Below, piece by piece: positions 8,422 to 17,228 of a DNA stretch of 64,000 nt (its first letter is position 1; every line of letters starts with the position of its first letter). The translations under genes and the position numbers were made by a program. Below the pieces are notes generated by a model that made no database searches, was not told where the DNA came from, and saw nothing but the letters and a program-made list of their open reading frames with translations. The stretch is from NCBI RefSeq assembly GCF_900182905.1, contig NZ_FXUF01000005.1, positions 186,001-250,000 on the forward strand, read 5' to 3'. This DNA is from Anoxynatronum buryatiense. Lineage in GTDB: Bacteria > Bacillota > Clostridia > Peptostreptococcales > Tindalliaceae.

Positions 8422-9510
8422 TTACTCATCCGCAACGTCAATGAACACATCCACGTTAAACTGGGGTCGCAGGAATCCATCGGCATCTTCCAGGGAAATC
8501 ACCACCGGCACCACTGTCTCGTTATTCACCACGACAGCTGTATCGGCAATGGTTTCCACCCTTCCATTGTAGGTGCGGGAACGGTCGGCCACAGGAATGA
8601 GGGTCACAGCAGCGCCCACCTCCACTTGGCGAATGAATTCTTCCAGCACATCTGCCTCCACCTGAAGGGTATCCAGGTCAATGAAGCGAAACAGGCGCTG
8701 GTAGGCTTCTGACCGGTCACCAGGCTTCATCTCCAGGCCTGATACCACTGCCCGGTCAAAGGGGCAGACGACCGCATTTTCTTCCAAAAATGGCAGGTTC
8801 AACCGGGCTTCCAGCCGCTTTAACCGGTTCTCCAGCAATGCCGCCTGCTCTCGGCGCACCTGGATCTGATGGGTGCCTGCCTGCTGGTTCAGCTGCAACT
8901 GTAAATTTTCCACCTGGCTTTCCCGGGAGGTGATTTCCCGCTGATACCGCTCCATTTCTTCTTTTGGAACGGCACCGGCTTCATAGAGCCGCTGCCGGTT
9001 TTCTGCATCCTCACGGGCTTCTTCCAGTTGTTTTTCCGCATGCCCCAGTTCCTGAAGCAATCGGGCTGTTTCACCGCTGACTTCTGCCGCCTGGGCGTTG
9101 ATCTCTGCCCGTACCACCGCCAGCTCTCCCCGAAGGTTATCGGCTTCTTCTTCCAACCCCGCAAACGCCAGGGTCATCACCTGCTGGCCTGCAGTCACCT
9201 GCTGTCCATCCCGCACTTGAAGGGTTTGAATCCTTGCGGGAACTTCCAGCGAAACACTCATTTCGTCGGCAGCCCGCACTTTTCCAAAGGCTTCCACCTG
9301 GCGGCTGATCTCCGAAAGGTCCACTTCCTGCACCGGCTCTTCTCCGCCATTTCCACCGCAGCCCGTCAGCAGCAGCACGACTCCCAGCATCATGGCCAAA
9401 CCTGTGACCCGTCTGCTTTTCCGCCGGAGATGGCTGCTACCCTTCTCCGGGAGGATGGCTTTTTCACTGCTGTCATACCCTTCTCTTTCAATCGTTACCT
9501 TCATTCTCAT
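8422..9510 (-). CDS. MacA/HlyD-type efflux adaptor lipoprotein
   Basis: A 362-residue periplasmic-adaptor-like protein. A hydrophobic stretch ends in LLLTGC (Cys51), a lipobox, so it is probably a lipoprotein on the outer face of the membrane. A biotinyl-lipoyl half (VPARIQTLQVRDGQQVTAGQQV) precedes a long coiled coil (about residues 125-240), and the second half-motif and beta-barrel follow (ENAVVCPFDRAVVSGLEMKPGD). The start overlaps the ATPase gene by 23 bases with GAAAGG six nt upstream. With the adjacent ATPase and FtsX-type permease it forms a three-part export system. The N-region before the membrane stretch is long (about 35 residues). Substrate unknown. Confidence 0.9.
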   Translation of the reverse strand: MRMKVTIEREGYDSSEKAILPEKGSSHLRRKSRRVTGLAMMLGVVLLLTGCGGNGGEEPVQEVDLSEISRQVEAFGKVRAADEMSVSLEVPARIQTLQVRDGQQVTAGQQVMTLAFAGLEEEADNLRGELAVVRAEINAQAAEVSGETARLLQELGHAEKQLEEAREDAENRQRLYEAGAVPKEEMERYQREITSRESQVENLQLQLNQQAGTHQIQVRREQAALLENRLKRLEARLNLPFLEENAVVCPFDRAVVSGLEMKPGDRSEAYQRLFRFIDLDTLQVEADVLEEFIRQVEVGAAVTLIPVADRSRTYNGRVETIADTAVVVNNETVVPVVISLEDADGFLRPQFNVDVFIDVADE

Positions 9511-10180
9511 CCCACACCTTTCCGTCTTTCACCTGAATGATTCGATTGCCATACGCGGCAGTTTCCACTGAATGACTGACCTGTACAATGGTTTTTCCCT
9601 GCTCCCGGTTGATTTTGGACAACAGCAGCATCACTTCTTCGGTGGTGCGGCTGTCCAGGTTTCCCGTGGGTTCATCTGCCAGAATCACTTCCGGGTCGTT
9701 CATCAACGCCCGGGCAATGGCCACCCTCTGCTGCTGCCCGCCGGAAAGCTCCCGGGGGGTGTGGTCTTTTCGGTCACTCAGTTCCACCGTTTCCATGATA
9801 TTTTCCAGGCGTTCCCGATGGGGTTTCACTTTTTTTCCGTCCAACAGCAATGGGAGCAGAATGTTGTCTTCCACCGTCAAATTGGGCACCAGATTGTAGA
9901 ATTGAAAGACAAACCCCACCTGACGCCGCCGCATGATACTTTGTTCTTTGTCTGAAAGGCCGGAAAGAAGCGTGCCTCCCAGTCGTATGGTGCCGGCGGT
10001 GGGCTGGTCGAGCCCTCCCACCAGATAGAGCAGCGTGCTTTTACCCGAGCCGGAAGGGCCCATGATGGTGACAAACTCGCCCTGATGAATGGTGAGATTG
10101 ATGTCTTTCAGCACTTCCACCGCCACTTCTCCCAGCTGATAGGTTTTATACAGTTTTTCTGTTTCAATCATGGGGGTCAT
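9488..10180 (-). CDS. ABC transporter ATP-binding protein (MacB/LolD type)
   Basis: A 230-residue ATPase that powers the adjacent permease. Walker A is [11 protein letters not shown] (about 41-51), the Q-loop is FQFYNLVP, the signature is [15 protein letters not shown] (about 144-158), Walker B is [12 protein letters not shown] and the H-loop is QVSHS. These features and length match the MacB/LolD/FtsE branch, which works mechanically with FtsX-type permeases rather than as a classic importer. Start ATG 10180 has GAGGG six nt upstream. It lies in the order permease, ATPase, adaptor along the transcript. Confidence 0.95.
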   Translation of the reverse strand: MTPMIETEKLYKTYQLGEVAVEVLKDINLTIHQGEFVTIMGPSGSGKSTLLYLVGGLDQPTAGTIRLGGTLLSGLSDKEQSIMRRRQVGFVFQFYNLVPNLTVEDNILLPLLLDGKKVKPHRERLENIMETVELSDRKDHTPRELSGGQQQRVAIARALMNDPEVILADEPTGNLDSRTTEEVMLLLSKINREQGKTIVQVSHSVETAAYGNRIIQVKDGKVWDENEGND

Positions 10181-10242
10181 CCATTTCCCTCTTTTCTATC
10201 ATTTCCATTGGTTCGCATTCCCATTCCGACAACTTATTCGAA

Positions 10243-10292
10243 TTTCCAGTTTGTCCGCTTACTTGACTTTCCAGTTTGTCCGCATAGTTGAC
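10243..10292. repeat. Direct repeat of 25 bp between permease and ATPase genes
   Basis: Two copies beginning TTTCCAGTTTGTCCGC (10243 and 10268) followed by TTACTTGAC or ATAGTTGAC. The first 16 bases are identical. It sits in the 150-bp gap inside the exporter operon. Confidence 0.7.
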
Positions 10293-10330
10293 TTTTCATA
10301 CGGCTGGTGTGAAGTTCAGTTTGGTGGGGT

Positions 10331-12862
10331 TTATTCATATTTAATGGCTTCCACAATGTTCATCCGGGCGTTTTTCAGCGCCGGGCTGATGGAGGCCAAT
10401 ACCGCAATGAGAATACCTCCGATGATGGCCGCCAGAAAAAAAGTTCCGACGAAGTGAACACCGATGGGAATGCCGGCGGCATCCATAAAGGCGGGAATTC
10501 CCAAAAGCATGAGAATGCTGCCCACCACGCCCGTCACCCCGGCAATACAGCCCCCGGTGATGGCTTCGGCAAAGATCATTTTAATCACCTGCCGCCGGCT
10601 CATACCCACAGATTTCATAATAGCCAGTGAACGGCGGCGTTCCATGAAGCTGATCACGTAGTTGTTAAAAACACCAAATACGCCGATGGCCATGGCCAGC
10701 AGAGAAAATCCTTTGAGAATCACGAAAAACTGATTGTTGGATTCAGTGTTCATCTCTTCCATCATGCGGTTGGTCTGTCCCCAGACACCCCGCCGGCGAA
10801 ACTTGCTGTTGATGGCTGCCAGCACCGCAGCGTCGTCAGCCCCTTCATCTACCCGTACAAAGTAGGTATCCACATAGGATCTGTTCATATCAGAGCGGAA
10901 ATATTGCTGGTGAATAATGGCATTGCTGCCGTTCATCATCAGAGAGTCGTAAAATCCGATCACTTCGTATTGCCGGGGCCCGGTTGGCATCTCTAAAGTG
11001 AGCATATCGCCCACTTGCAGCTCCAGGGCCTTCTGCATCATACCAGCGGGAATAATGTACCGGCCTTCGGAAAGGCGGGCCATCAGTTCATCCCCATCGG
11101 CACCATCCAAGGGCCGAAAGGCAATATAATCACGATAGTTCACCGGGTCAATCCCCTGAAGATATCGCATGGGATAGTCGTGACTGGTCACCCGCACTTC
11201 TCCCCACTCTTCCCGGGCCGCATAGGTGGCGGCCACCCCGGGGACTGCCCGAAGGGCCTGTTCGGTACTCCGGTCTGCCCCGTTGATACTGACCATTATA
11301 TCGAACTGCCAGTCTTTGTAGGCATTGAGCACTTCGACTCCCACGCTGTAACTGATGGTGTTGATCATCAGGAGTACGGTGATGCCAATGGTGAGAAGGG
11401 TGATATTGTTAAGGATGTTTTTGTTGTCCCGTAGATTTTTCACCGCCAGCAGGCCCTCGTTGCCAAAGAGCAACCCATAGAGGGGACCAAACACCAGCAG
11501 AAAAATGCGGGTCAGCAGCGGCACTGCCATGACCACACCGGTGTTGGTGGCTGCCAGCCCCAGCAGACTGGCCGGCATGGCCATGGCATAGGGCGCCAGT
11601 CGGGGCAGGGCAACGCCGGCTGCCAGCAGCAATACAGCTGCCAAAGATTTCCAGCGCCTGGGGCTGCGGTGGCTGTCCACCAGGTTCAGCACCAGCTCTT
11701 TAATGGGAATTTTGGAAACCCGGGCAATGGGAATCCAAGAACTGACCACAGCCACACCCACTGCCAGAAAAAAGGCGCGCACCAGATGTTCCGGGCCGAA
11801 CTGCATGGCCACATCCATGGAACCGCTCCAGGGGTCATTGGCCAGTATGGCTGTCATGGCATAGAGAATGCCGATGCCTGCCAGATTTCCCAGAATACCG
11901 CCCAGCACCCCATAAGCCAGACTTTCTCCCAGCAGCACACCATCGGTGGTTTTCCGGGTGGCCCCAATGCTTCGAAAGGTGCCGATCACCGGCAGGCGTT
12001 CCACGGTAATCACCTTAAAGGTGGAATAGATGATAAACACACTGATGAACAGCACCATGGCTGTCATGAGAAAAAAGGGCACCACAATCATCTCCAGCAT
12101 GCCGGAAAGATCTGCCTCTGAAAAGGGCGGCCGCACGTCATGCCGGGGGTAATGGCTCTGAAGCATCTCCTGTACAGTGGTGATGTCTGCCCCATCTTCG
12201 AGCACCACATAGGCCGTGCTCACACTGCCCCGGGTGCCGGTAAGGGAAGCAGCGTAATCCAGAGGAATCACCGCTGTGCGGGTTTCAGACTGGGGCGAAT
12301 CCCTAAACAGCCCAGTGGGCCGGGCAATTCCCCATACTGTCAGCCGGCGCTGGGCCCCGCTGATTTCCAGCTGAATCTGATCTCCCGTTTGAAAACCATG
12401 TTGATCGGCAAATAACTGGCTTAAAATGACATGATTTCCGGCAAAAGGTCTGCCGACGGCTTTTTCTCTGAAGATGACCGGATTCATGACCTCCAGTTCT
12501 TCCAGCTGAAACCCCCGAAGATAAAGCTGAGTGGTTTCAGCAGCAGCGCCTTCGCCGCCATTGCGGGGAACTGTGTAGATACCGCCCATGGAGATTTCAC
12601 CCGCTGTCAGGGCCACCCCTTCCACCCTGTCGGGAGCGATTCGAAAAAAAGAAGAAGGCGACTGTTCATTGGTATAAATCAGCAAGGCCGCTTCACCTGT
12701 CTGCATGCGCATCTGGTTGCCGTACATCACTGTCATGGTGCCGGCAATGGCACTGGATGCAAAAAAAAGTGCCGCTGAGCAGGTGACGGAGATCACGATG
12801 AGAAAGGTTCGGAACTTTTTCTCAGCAATATTTTTCAATATATATTTCAGGATAATTCCCAT
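10331..12862 (-). CDS. FtsX-type ABC transporter permease with two MacB-like halves
   Basis: An 843-residue membrane protein. An N-terminal helix (FRTFLIVISVTCSAALFF) is followed by a large outer domain, then a helix bundle, a second outer domain after about residue 480 and a final three-helix FtsX bundle (FFVILKGFSLLAMAIGVFGVF; FAEAITGGCIAGVTGVVG; FVGTFFLAAIIGGILIAVL). The doubled FtsX layout and about 850-residue length match Gram-positive lipoprotein or peptide-export permeases. Start ATG 12862 (MGIILKY) has AGGTGG eight nt upstream; an in-frame GTG at 12874 is less well placed. Could serve antimicrobial-peptide resistance or lipoprotein transport; no sensor kinase is adjacent to support either. 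Confidence 0.9.
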   Translation of the reverse strand: MGIILKYILKNIAEKKFRTFLIVISVTCSAALFFASSAIAGTMTVMYGNQMRMQTGEAALLIYTNEQSPSSFFRIAPDRVEGVALTAGEISMGGIYTVPRNGGEGAAAETTQLYLRGFQLEELEVMNPVIFREKAVGRPFAGNHVILSQLFADQHGFQTGDQIQLEISGAQRRLTVWGIARPTGLFRDSPQSETRTAVIPLDYAASLTGTRGSVSTAYVVLEDGADITTVQEMLQSHYPRHDVRPPFSEADLSGMLEMIVVPFFLMTAMVLFISVFIIYSTFKVITVERLPVIGTFRSIGATRKTTDGVLLGESLAYGVLGGILGNLAGIGILYAMTAILANDPWSGSMDVAMQFGPEHLVRAFFLAVGVAVVSSWIPIARVSKIPIKELVLNLVDSHRSPRRWKSLAAVLLLAAGVALPRLAPYAMAMPASLLGLAATNTGVVMAVPLLTRIFLLVFGPLYGLLFGNEGLLAVKNLRDNKNILNNITLLTIGITVLLMINTISYSVGVEVLNAYKDWQFDIMVSINGADRSTEQALRAVPGVAATYAAREEWGEVRVTSHDYPMRYLQGIDPVNYRDYIAFRPLDGADGDELMARLSEGRYIIPAGMMQKALELQVGDMLTLEMPTGPRQYEVIGFYDSLMMNGSNAIIHQQYFRSDMNRSYVDTYFVRVDEGADDAAVLAAINSKFRRRGVWGQTNRMMEEMNTESNNQFFVILKGFSLLAMAIGVFGVFNNYVISFMERRRSLAIMKSVGMSRRQVIKMIFAEAITGGCIAGVTGVVGSILMLLGIPAFMDAAGIPIGVHFVGTFFLAAIIGGILIAVLASISPALKNARMNIVEAIKYE

Positions 12863-12912
12863 GACTGACACCACCTGGAAAATTCATTGGGCAAAGCCGA
12901 ACACTTTATGTA

Positions 12913-12986
12913 GGACACTTAAAGCCGGACACTTTTAACCGCATCCGGTCATTTTTAACCGCATCCAGACTCTTTAAACTGCATAT
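12913..12986. repeat. Degenerate 20-bp tandem repeat upstream of the permease gene
   Basis: Units start at 12927 (GGACACTTTTAACCGCATCC), 12947 (GGTCATTTTTAACCGCATCC) and 12967 (AGACTCTTTAAACTGCATAT), after a partial unit at 12913. The period is exactly 20 bp but the unit is unrelated to the one upstream of ilvD. The rest of the 350-bp gap (12863-13214) holds a terminator and no gene I can support. Confidence 0.75.
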
Positions 12987-13137
12987 TGCACACCGCATAC
13001 CTCAGGCCATCTCTTGCAGACTGGCCATTTGCTCACAAAATGACTGCACCGTCAGTCTGTTTTGCAGCACTTTGCGGCTTTCCCTGATACAATACGCGAA
13101 TCTGTTTGAATTGTTTCAACTAAGATAATAAATTCGA

Positions 13138-13173
13138 CAAAAAAACCGCAGGTGTCGTTTGAACACCTGCGGT
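13138..13173 (-). terminator. Terminator after the first DUF4832 gene
   Basis: On the minus strand ACCGCAGGTGT pairs with ACACCTGCGGT (11 bp, seven-base loop) and is followed by seven T. It lies about 40 nt after the stop codon at 13215. Confidence 0.93.
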
Positions 13174-13214
13174 CAGCAAGGAGAAAACAAATGAAATTGT
13201 GGCAGTCGTTACCG

Positions 13215-15698
13215 CTATCTTCTGCGGTTGTTGCCGCTGTTGCCCCTGGTATTGCTGTCTTGTGTTGTCTGGCTGTTAAAGCGGGTCAGAGGCAATGAGT
13301 GTGTCGCTCTTATGGAACCATCATTGGCCATGGTAACGGTGATGACTGCTGTCCCTTCACTGGCAGAGGCATTGACTGTCAACAGCCCGCTCTGGCTGAT
13401 GGAAACACCGCTGACACCACTGACTGACCACACCAGCTGTTCGCTGCTGACATCGCGTCCACGGTCATCCCGAAGCACTGCGGCAAACTGGGAGTTCACG
13501 TCAACATCATATATCTGCATGCTCTGATCACCATAAATGCTGATGTTATATCCCTCATAAGGGTTCGAAACTGGAGGCTCTTCAACGACTGGTGGTTCTT
13601 CCACCACAGGAGGTTCTTCAACGACTGGTGGCTCTTCAATCACTGGTGGCTCTTCCACCACAGGCGGCTGTGGTACTGCCTGGGTTTGATAGTGGGTCAG
13701 CGGGAGATGATGCACCCCTTTGACCGTCGGGTCACTGGTCATGGCGACGGTGATCACTGCCGTGCCTTCGCTGGCATTGGATCCAACTGTCAATAATCCA
13801 TTCTGAGTGATGGAAACGCCGCTGACACCATTCACTGACCAGGTGAGGGGTTGACTGGTGACATCTCTTCCTGCGCCGTCTCTCAGAACTGCTGCAAACT
13901 GAGAGTTCACATTCACATCGTAGATTTTCATGCTTTGGTCACCATAAATGGCGATGCTGTGATCGACATAGGGAGAACCCGGATCAGGCGTTTCAGTTAC
14001 CGGCGGTTCTTCCACCACCGGAGGCTCTTCAACCACTGGAGGTTCTTCAACAACCGGCGGCAATTCTGCCGGAGCCGTCACTTCAAGCGATCCGATGTGG
14101 TACAGTTTATTCTGGTTGGGAACATTGGCAACAGTCAGGTTAATGGCCGGCTGGCTGGTTTTGGGATCAATGATTCCCACATGAAGCTGATAGGTGCCCG
14201 GCTCAAGCGTTTCCAATGTGTCAATGGTGGTGGTGAAGGTTTCACTGGTATCCGGGAACAGACTCCGGACGCTTTGGCTGACAGTGGATGTGGTGACAGT
14301 TTGTCCGGCAGCATTTTTCAGCTGCACCTGAATGGGCCAGTCATGATAGAAGGGGGCTGTTCCCCCATTGCGCCACTTGGTGGTAAGCTCAATGGTTTCT
14401 CCTGCTGCCAGCGAAGTATTGAAGCTGGCTTCAGTGATGGCAAATCGGTAACCCATGGTGGCCATGAGGCGATCCATGTTCTGGCTGGCCTCCGGTGACA
14501 GATTGTACCACAGCTCCAACAGCCAGGTCAGGTGGGAGTCTTTCGCCTGCTGCAGGGTGGCATTGATATTGCTGTTATTCAGGTAACGGTAGTCGCCGGT
14601 GTACAGGAACTCGGCACCGGAGGGAGCTGTTTTCCAGAAGTCCGGCATTGACGGATGACGATCGCCGGTGTAATAGTCGGTATATCCGTTTTTAATCCAG
14701 TCCAGATACCAGTCATAGGTATCCTTGGGAGATCCGAAAGCATGGTTGTGAAGACCCAGGTTGTTGTCACGGGCAACAGCTCTGGGATATCGGACACTTA
14801 CATGTGTGTTTCTGAAGTATCTGGCATAGGCCTGCTCATACTGGGAAGCGACGGCCGCCTGAGGATAACGGCCCACATCGTTGGCTCCCTGGATGAAGTA
14901 CGTATGCATTTCACCCCAGTGGCCCACACTGCCCATGACCATGGCGTAGGTGTTGTCGTTGTCATAGCGATTGGCCAGTGCCTGCATCACCTTGTCATGG
15001 TACTGAATGAGCAGGGGGCTGGCATAGTTGGGACTGAATCCGCCGCGATATTCCACACCGCCGCCGGGAAGATCCATGCCCCAGCGGTAAAAAGTACCCA
15101 CGCCGGGAATGTTGGCGGTAAGTGCAGAAGATTTGTTGAAATCATCAATCACTTTCTGGTCGTTTTGAATGCGGTCAAGGGCTGTGTTGTATTCATTAAC
15201 CTTAGCCTGGTTTCCGGCTGCCTGTGCCTCTTGCCGCAGCTGGGTGTAAGTTTGAGTGGCTTCAGCTTTCAGCTCGTTGTACAACCACATGGGAATACTC
15301 ATTTGGTTCAGGCCGATGGTGTTGGAAAGACTGGGGTAGTCCATGGCAAAACCCAGCATAAGCTGGTTGTTCTTCTCGTTCACCCAGTAGTTGTAATTGT
15401 TTTTGCTTTCCACTCCTGAGAAATCGAATACACCTTTGTTTTTTTCAATTTCTGCCCAGGTATAACCGGCTACAACGATGGTACCGTCATAGTTTCGGTT
15501 TCTGTTGGTGGCAAAGGCCACCGCACCCATGAAGGGGTTGGCAACATATTCGGTGGATTCCTGGAATGTATGGGTTTCAATGAGATTTTCGTCTGGGCTA
15601 TTGGATGCAAAGGACGCCATGGGCATGGACAGTAACATGACCAGTGCCAGCATGAGCATTGCGCCCCGTTGTGTCTTTCGCTTGAGTGTTGTTGACAT
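13215..15698 (-). CDS. Secreted DUF4832 protein with PPVVEE linkers and two Ig-like repeats
   Basis: An 827-residue secreted protein. A signal peptide ends near ASFA-SN. Residues about 40-400 look like a TIM-barrel glycosidase-like fold, followed by the DUF4832 beta domain (about 400-555). Two proline-rich linkers built of PPVVEE units (about 4 and 6 copies) alternate with two Big-like repeats that share YGDQSM.IYDV.VNSQFAAVLRD and end in GLLTV...EGTAVITV. Glu in GHWGEMHT and in HLTWLLE is kept in the second paralog (17229-19004) and could be catalytic; that is inference. Start has AGGAGG. A c-di-GMP-I riboswitch precedes it. No anchor motif is seen, so it may be released or bound to surface polymer. 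Confidence 0.85.
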   Translation of the reverse strand: MSTTLKRKTQRGAMLMLALVMLLSMPMASFASNSPDENLIETHTFQESTEYVANPFMGAVAFATNRNRNYDGTIVVAGYTWAEIEKNKGVFDFSGVESKNNYNYWVNEKNNQLMLGFAMDYPSLSNTIGLNQMSIPMWLYNELKAEATQTYTQLRQEAQAAGNQAKVNEYNTALDRIQNDQKVIDDFNKSSALTANIPGVGTFYRWGMDLPGGGVEYRGGFSPNYASPLLIQYHDKVMQALANRYDNDNTYAMVMGSVGHWGEMHTYFIQGANDVGRYPQAAVASQYEQAYARYFRNTHVSVRYPRAVARDNNLGLHNHAFGSPKDTYDWYLDWIKNGYTDYYTGDRHPSMPDFWKTAPSGAEFLYTGDYRYLNNSNINATLQQAKDSHLTWLLELWYNLSPEASQNMDRLMATMGYRFAITEASFNTSLAAGETIELTTKWRNGGTAPFYHDWPIQVQLKNAAGQTVTTSTVSQSVRSLFPDTSETFTTTIDTLETLEPGTYQLHVGIIDPKTSQPAINLTVANVPNQNKLYHIGSLEVTAPAELPPVVEEPPVVEEPPVVEEPPVTETPDPGSPYVDHSIAIYGDQSMKIYDVNVNSQFAAVLRDGAGRDVTSQPLTWSVNGVSGVSITQNGLLTVGSNASEGTAVITVAMTSDPTVKGVHHLPLTHYQTQAVPQPPVVEEPPVIEEPPVVEEPPVVEEPPVVEEPPVSNPYEGYNISIYGDQSMQIYDVDVNSQFAAVLRDDRGRDVSSEQLVWSVSGVSGVSISQSGLLTVNASASEGTAVITVTMANDGSIRATHSLPLTRFNSQTTQDSNTRGNSGNNRRR

Positions 15699-15733
15699 AA
15701 AAATACACCTCCTGATTTCAAATCGATACGATT

Positions 15734-15773
15734 GAAAAAGAGATGTATGGCAATGTCAAGCGCCTGTTACATC
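15734..15773 (-). terminator. Possible expression-platform terminator of the c-di-GMP riboswitch
   Basis: On the minus strand GATGTA (15768-15773) pairs with TACATC (15742-15747), with an inner GGC/GCC, followed by TCTTTTTC. It lies between the aptamer and the ribosome site. The first copy of ATTGCCAT belongs to the aptamer and a second copy lies in this hairpin, so the two could compete for the same 5' strand. Whether ligand turns the gene on or off cannot be decided by eye. Confidence 0.5.
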
Positions 15774-15775
15774 AT

Positions 15776-15860
15776 GGCAATCCGGCTGTCTTGTTTTTTC
15801 TTCACTTGCAAGACCCGTGATTTTGCGTCCCTGCCTTCCGACAGGTTTGCCTTTTTCATG
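15776..15860 (-). ncRNA. Cyclic di-GMP-I (GEMM-I) riboswitch
   Basis: The minus strand carries the class hallmarks in order: AAAGGCAAACC, a first hairpin ending GGAAGGCAGGGACGCAAA, a second hairpin with ACGGGTCTTGCAAG and CAAGAC, and the closing GACAGCCGGATTGCC. P1 is GGCAA/TTGCC. These match the conserved core of c-di-GMP-I riboswitches, including the GGGACGCAAA ligand-pocket stretch and AGCCGG. It sits about 80 nt upstream of the DUF4832 gene on the same strand. Confidence 0.95.
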
Positions 15861-15907
15861 ATCGTACTGATTACACTTTTTATGTTAACATAATAAATCA
15901 TGAGCGC

Positions 15908-15944
15908 AATAGGACCATTGGGTAAAATTCCCTTCACCAATTGT
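15908..15944. repeat. Imperfect inverted repeat between galE and the riboswitch
   Basis: AGGACCATTGG (15908 onward) pairs with CCAATTGTCCT with one mismatch. Neither strand has a strong U tail after it, so it is only a weak terminator candidate for galE. Confidence 0.4.
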
Positions 15945-15984
15945 CCTTTCATTGCAATAGACCCAAAAAGTCAGCACCACATCT

Positions 15985-17001
15985 TTATTCTCCCACATAG
16001 CCTTCCGGGTTCTGCTGCTGCCAGCGCCAGGAATCCCGGCACATATCCTCCACGGTTTTTTGTGCTTTCCAGTCCAGTTCTTTTTCTGCCAGAGCAGGAT
16101 CTGCATAGCAGGCATCAATATCGCCTGGCCGCCGGGGAGCCATCACATAGGGAATCGCCTGGCCTGTCGCTTTCTGAAAAGTGTTGACCAGATCCAATAC
16201 ACTGTAGCCGATACCCGTCCCCAGGTTATAGGCTCTGACGCCGGTGATGTGCTGCAGTTTTTCAAGGGCCTTGAGATGCCCCACTGCAAGGTCATTCACA
16301 TGGATGTAATCCCGCACGCCGGTGCCGTCATGAGTGTCATAGTCGCTGCCAAAAACACTGAGCTCTTTTCGTTTGCCCACAGCCACCTGGGTGATGAAGG
16401 GCATCAGGTTGTTGGGAATGCCATTGGGATCTTCACCCATGGTGCCGCTTTCATGGGCGCCGATGGGGTTGAAGTACCGCAGCAGCACCACCTGCCACTG
16501 GGGATCGGCGGCCTGAAGATCCCTGAGAATCTCTTCGATCATCAGCTTGGTACGCCCATAGGGATTGGTGGCACTGGTGGGAAAATCCTCCGAAATGGGA
16601 ACCGATGCGGGAATGCCGTAAACTGTGGCCGAAGAGCTGAACACCAGCCGCTTCACCCCGTGGCGGGCCATCACCTGGCTGAGAAGCACCGTGCCCGTCA
16701 CGTTGTTATGGTAATAGCGCAGAGGCTGTTCCACCGATTCCCCCACTGCTTTCAGACCGGCAAAGTGGATGACTGCCTCCACCTGATGCGCCGCAAAAAT
16801 AGCCTCCATGGCTGGTTCGTCCAGTAAATCAGCCTCGTAAAAACGGACTGTTTTACCTGTGATGGCTTCCATGCGCCGCAACACTTCCCGTTTGCTGTTG
16901 GAAAGATTATCCATCACAACCACTTCATACCCTGCCTGCAGCAGCTCGATGCAGGTATGACTGCCGATATAGCCGGTACCACCGGTCACCAAAATTGACA
17001 T
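15985..17001 (-). CDS. galE: UDP-glucose 4-epimerase
   Basis: A 338-residue short-chain dehydrogenase-fold enzyme that interconverts UDP-glucose and UDP-galactose (or the N-acetyl forms). The NAD site is [12 protein letters not shown] at the N-terminus, the catalytic Ser/Thr region is FSSSATVYG and the YxxxK motif is NPYGRTKLM. Length is normal. Start ATG 17001 has AGGTG seven nt upstream. It lies between the two DUF4832 genes at the end of the exopolysaccharide locus, where it would supply activated galactose-type sugars. Confidence 0.95.
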   Translation of the reverse strand: MSILVTGGTGYIGSHTCIELLQAGYEVVVMDNLSNSKREVLRRMEAITGKTVRFYEADLLDEPAMEAIFAAHQVEAVIHFAGLKAVGESVEQPLRYYHNNVTGTVLLSQVMARHGVKRLVFSSSATVYGIPASVPISEDFPTSATNPYGRTKLMIEEILRDLQAADPQWQVVLLRYFNPIGAHESGTMGEDPNGIPNNLMPFITQVAVGKRKELSVFGSDYDTHDGTGVRDYIHVNDLAVGHLKALEKLQHITGVRAYNLGTGIGYSVLDLVNTFQKATGQAIPYVMAPRRPGDIDACYADPALAEKELDWKAQKTVEDMCRDSWRWQQQNPEGYVGE

Positions 17002-17023
17002 CAATCTTCACCTGTCTTTCTTC

Positions 17024-17050
17024 AATTCTTTATGATAATTCTTTATGATA
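17024..17050. repeat. Short 13-bp tandem duplication upstream of galE
   Basis: AATTCTTTATGAT occurs twice in direct succession, followed by a partial third copy (AACTCTTTGG). The surrounding 200-bp gap between the second DUF4832 gene and galE has no other feature I recognise. Confidence 0.6.
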
Positions 17051-17228
17051 ACTCTTTGGCTGTGTATCTTGATTCCCTTGTTACCTTTTCATTTAGCCTT
17101 ATCATTGTGATGATGATTTTAAGATAATGATGGATGCTTTCATGATACCACATACTGCCTGCATGCCTGCACTGTCTCTGTTGAAAACTCAAGACCGTTT
17201 TCACCCTGCTCTTGCACTGTTTTCCCAC

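Noticed and set aside
13560-14065. Repetitive DNA as a CRISPR or mobile repeat
   Set aside because: The repeats are in frame and encode PPVVEE linkers inside one protein.
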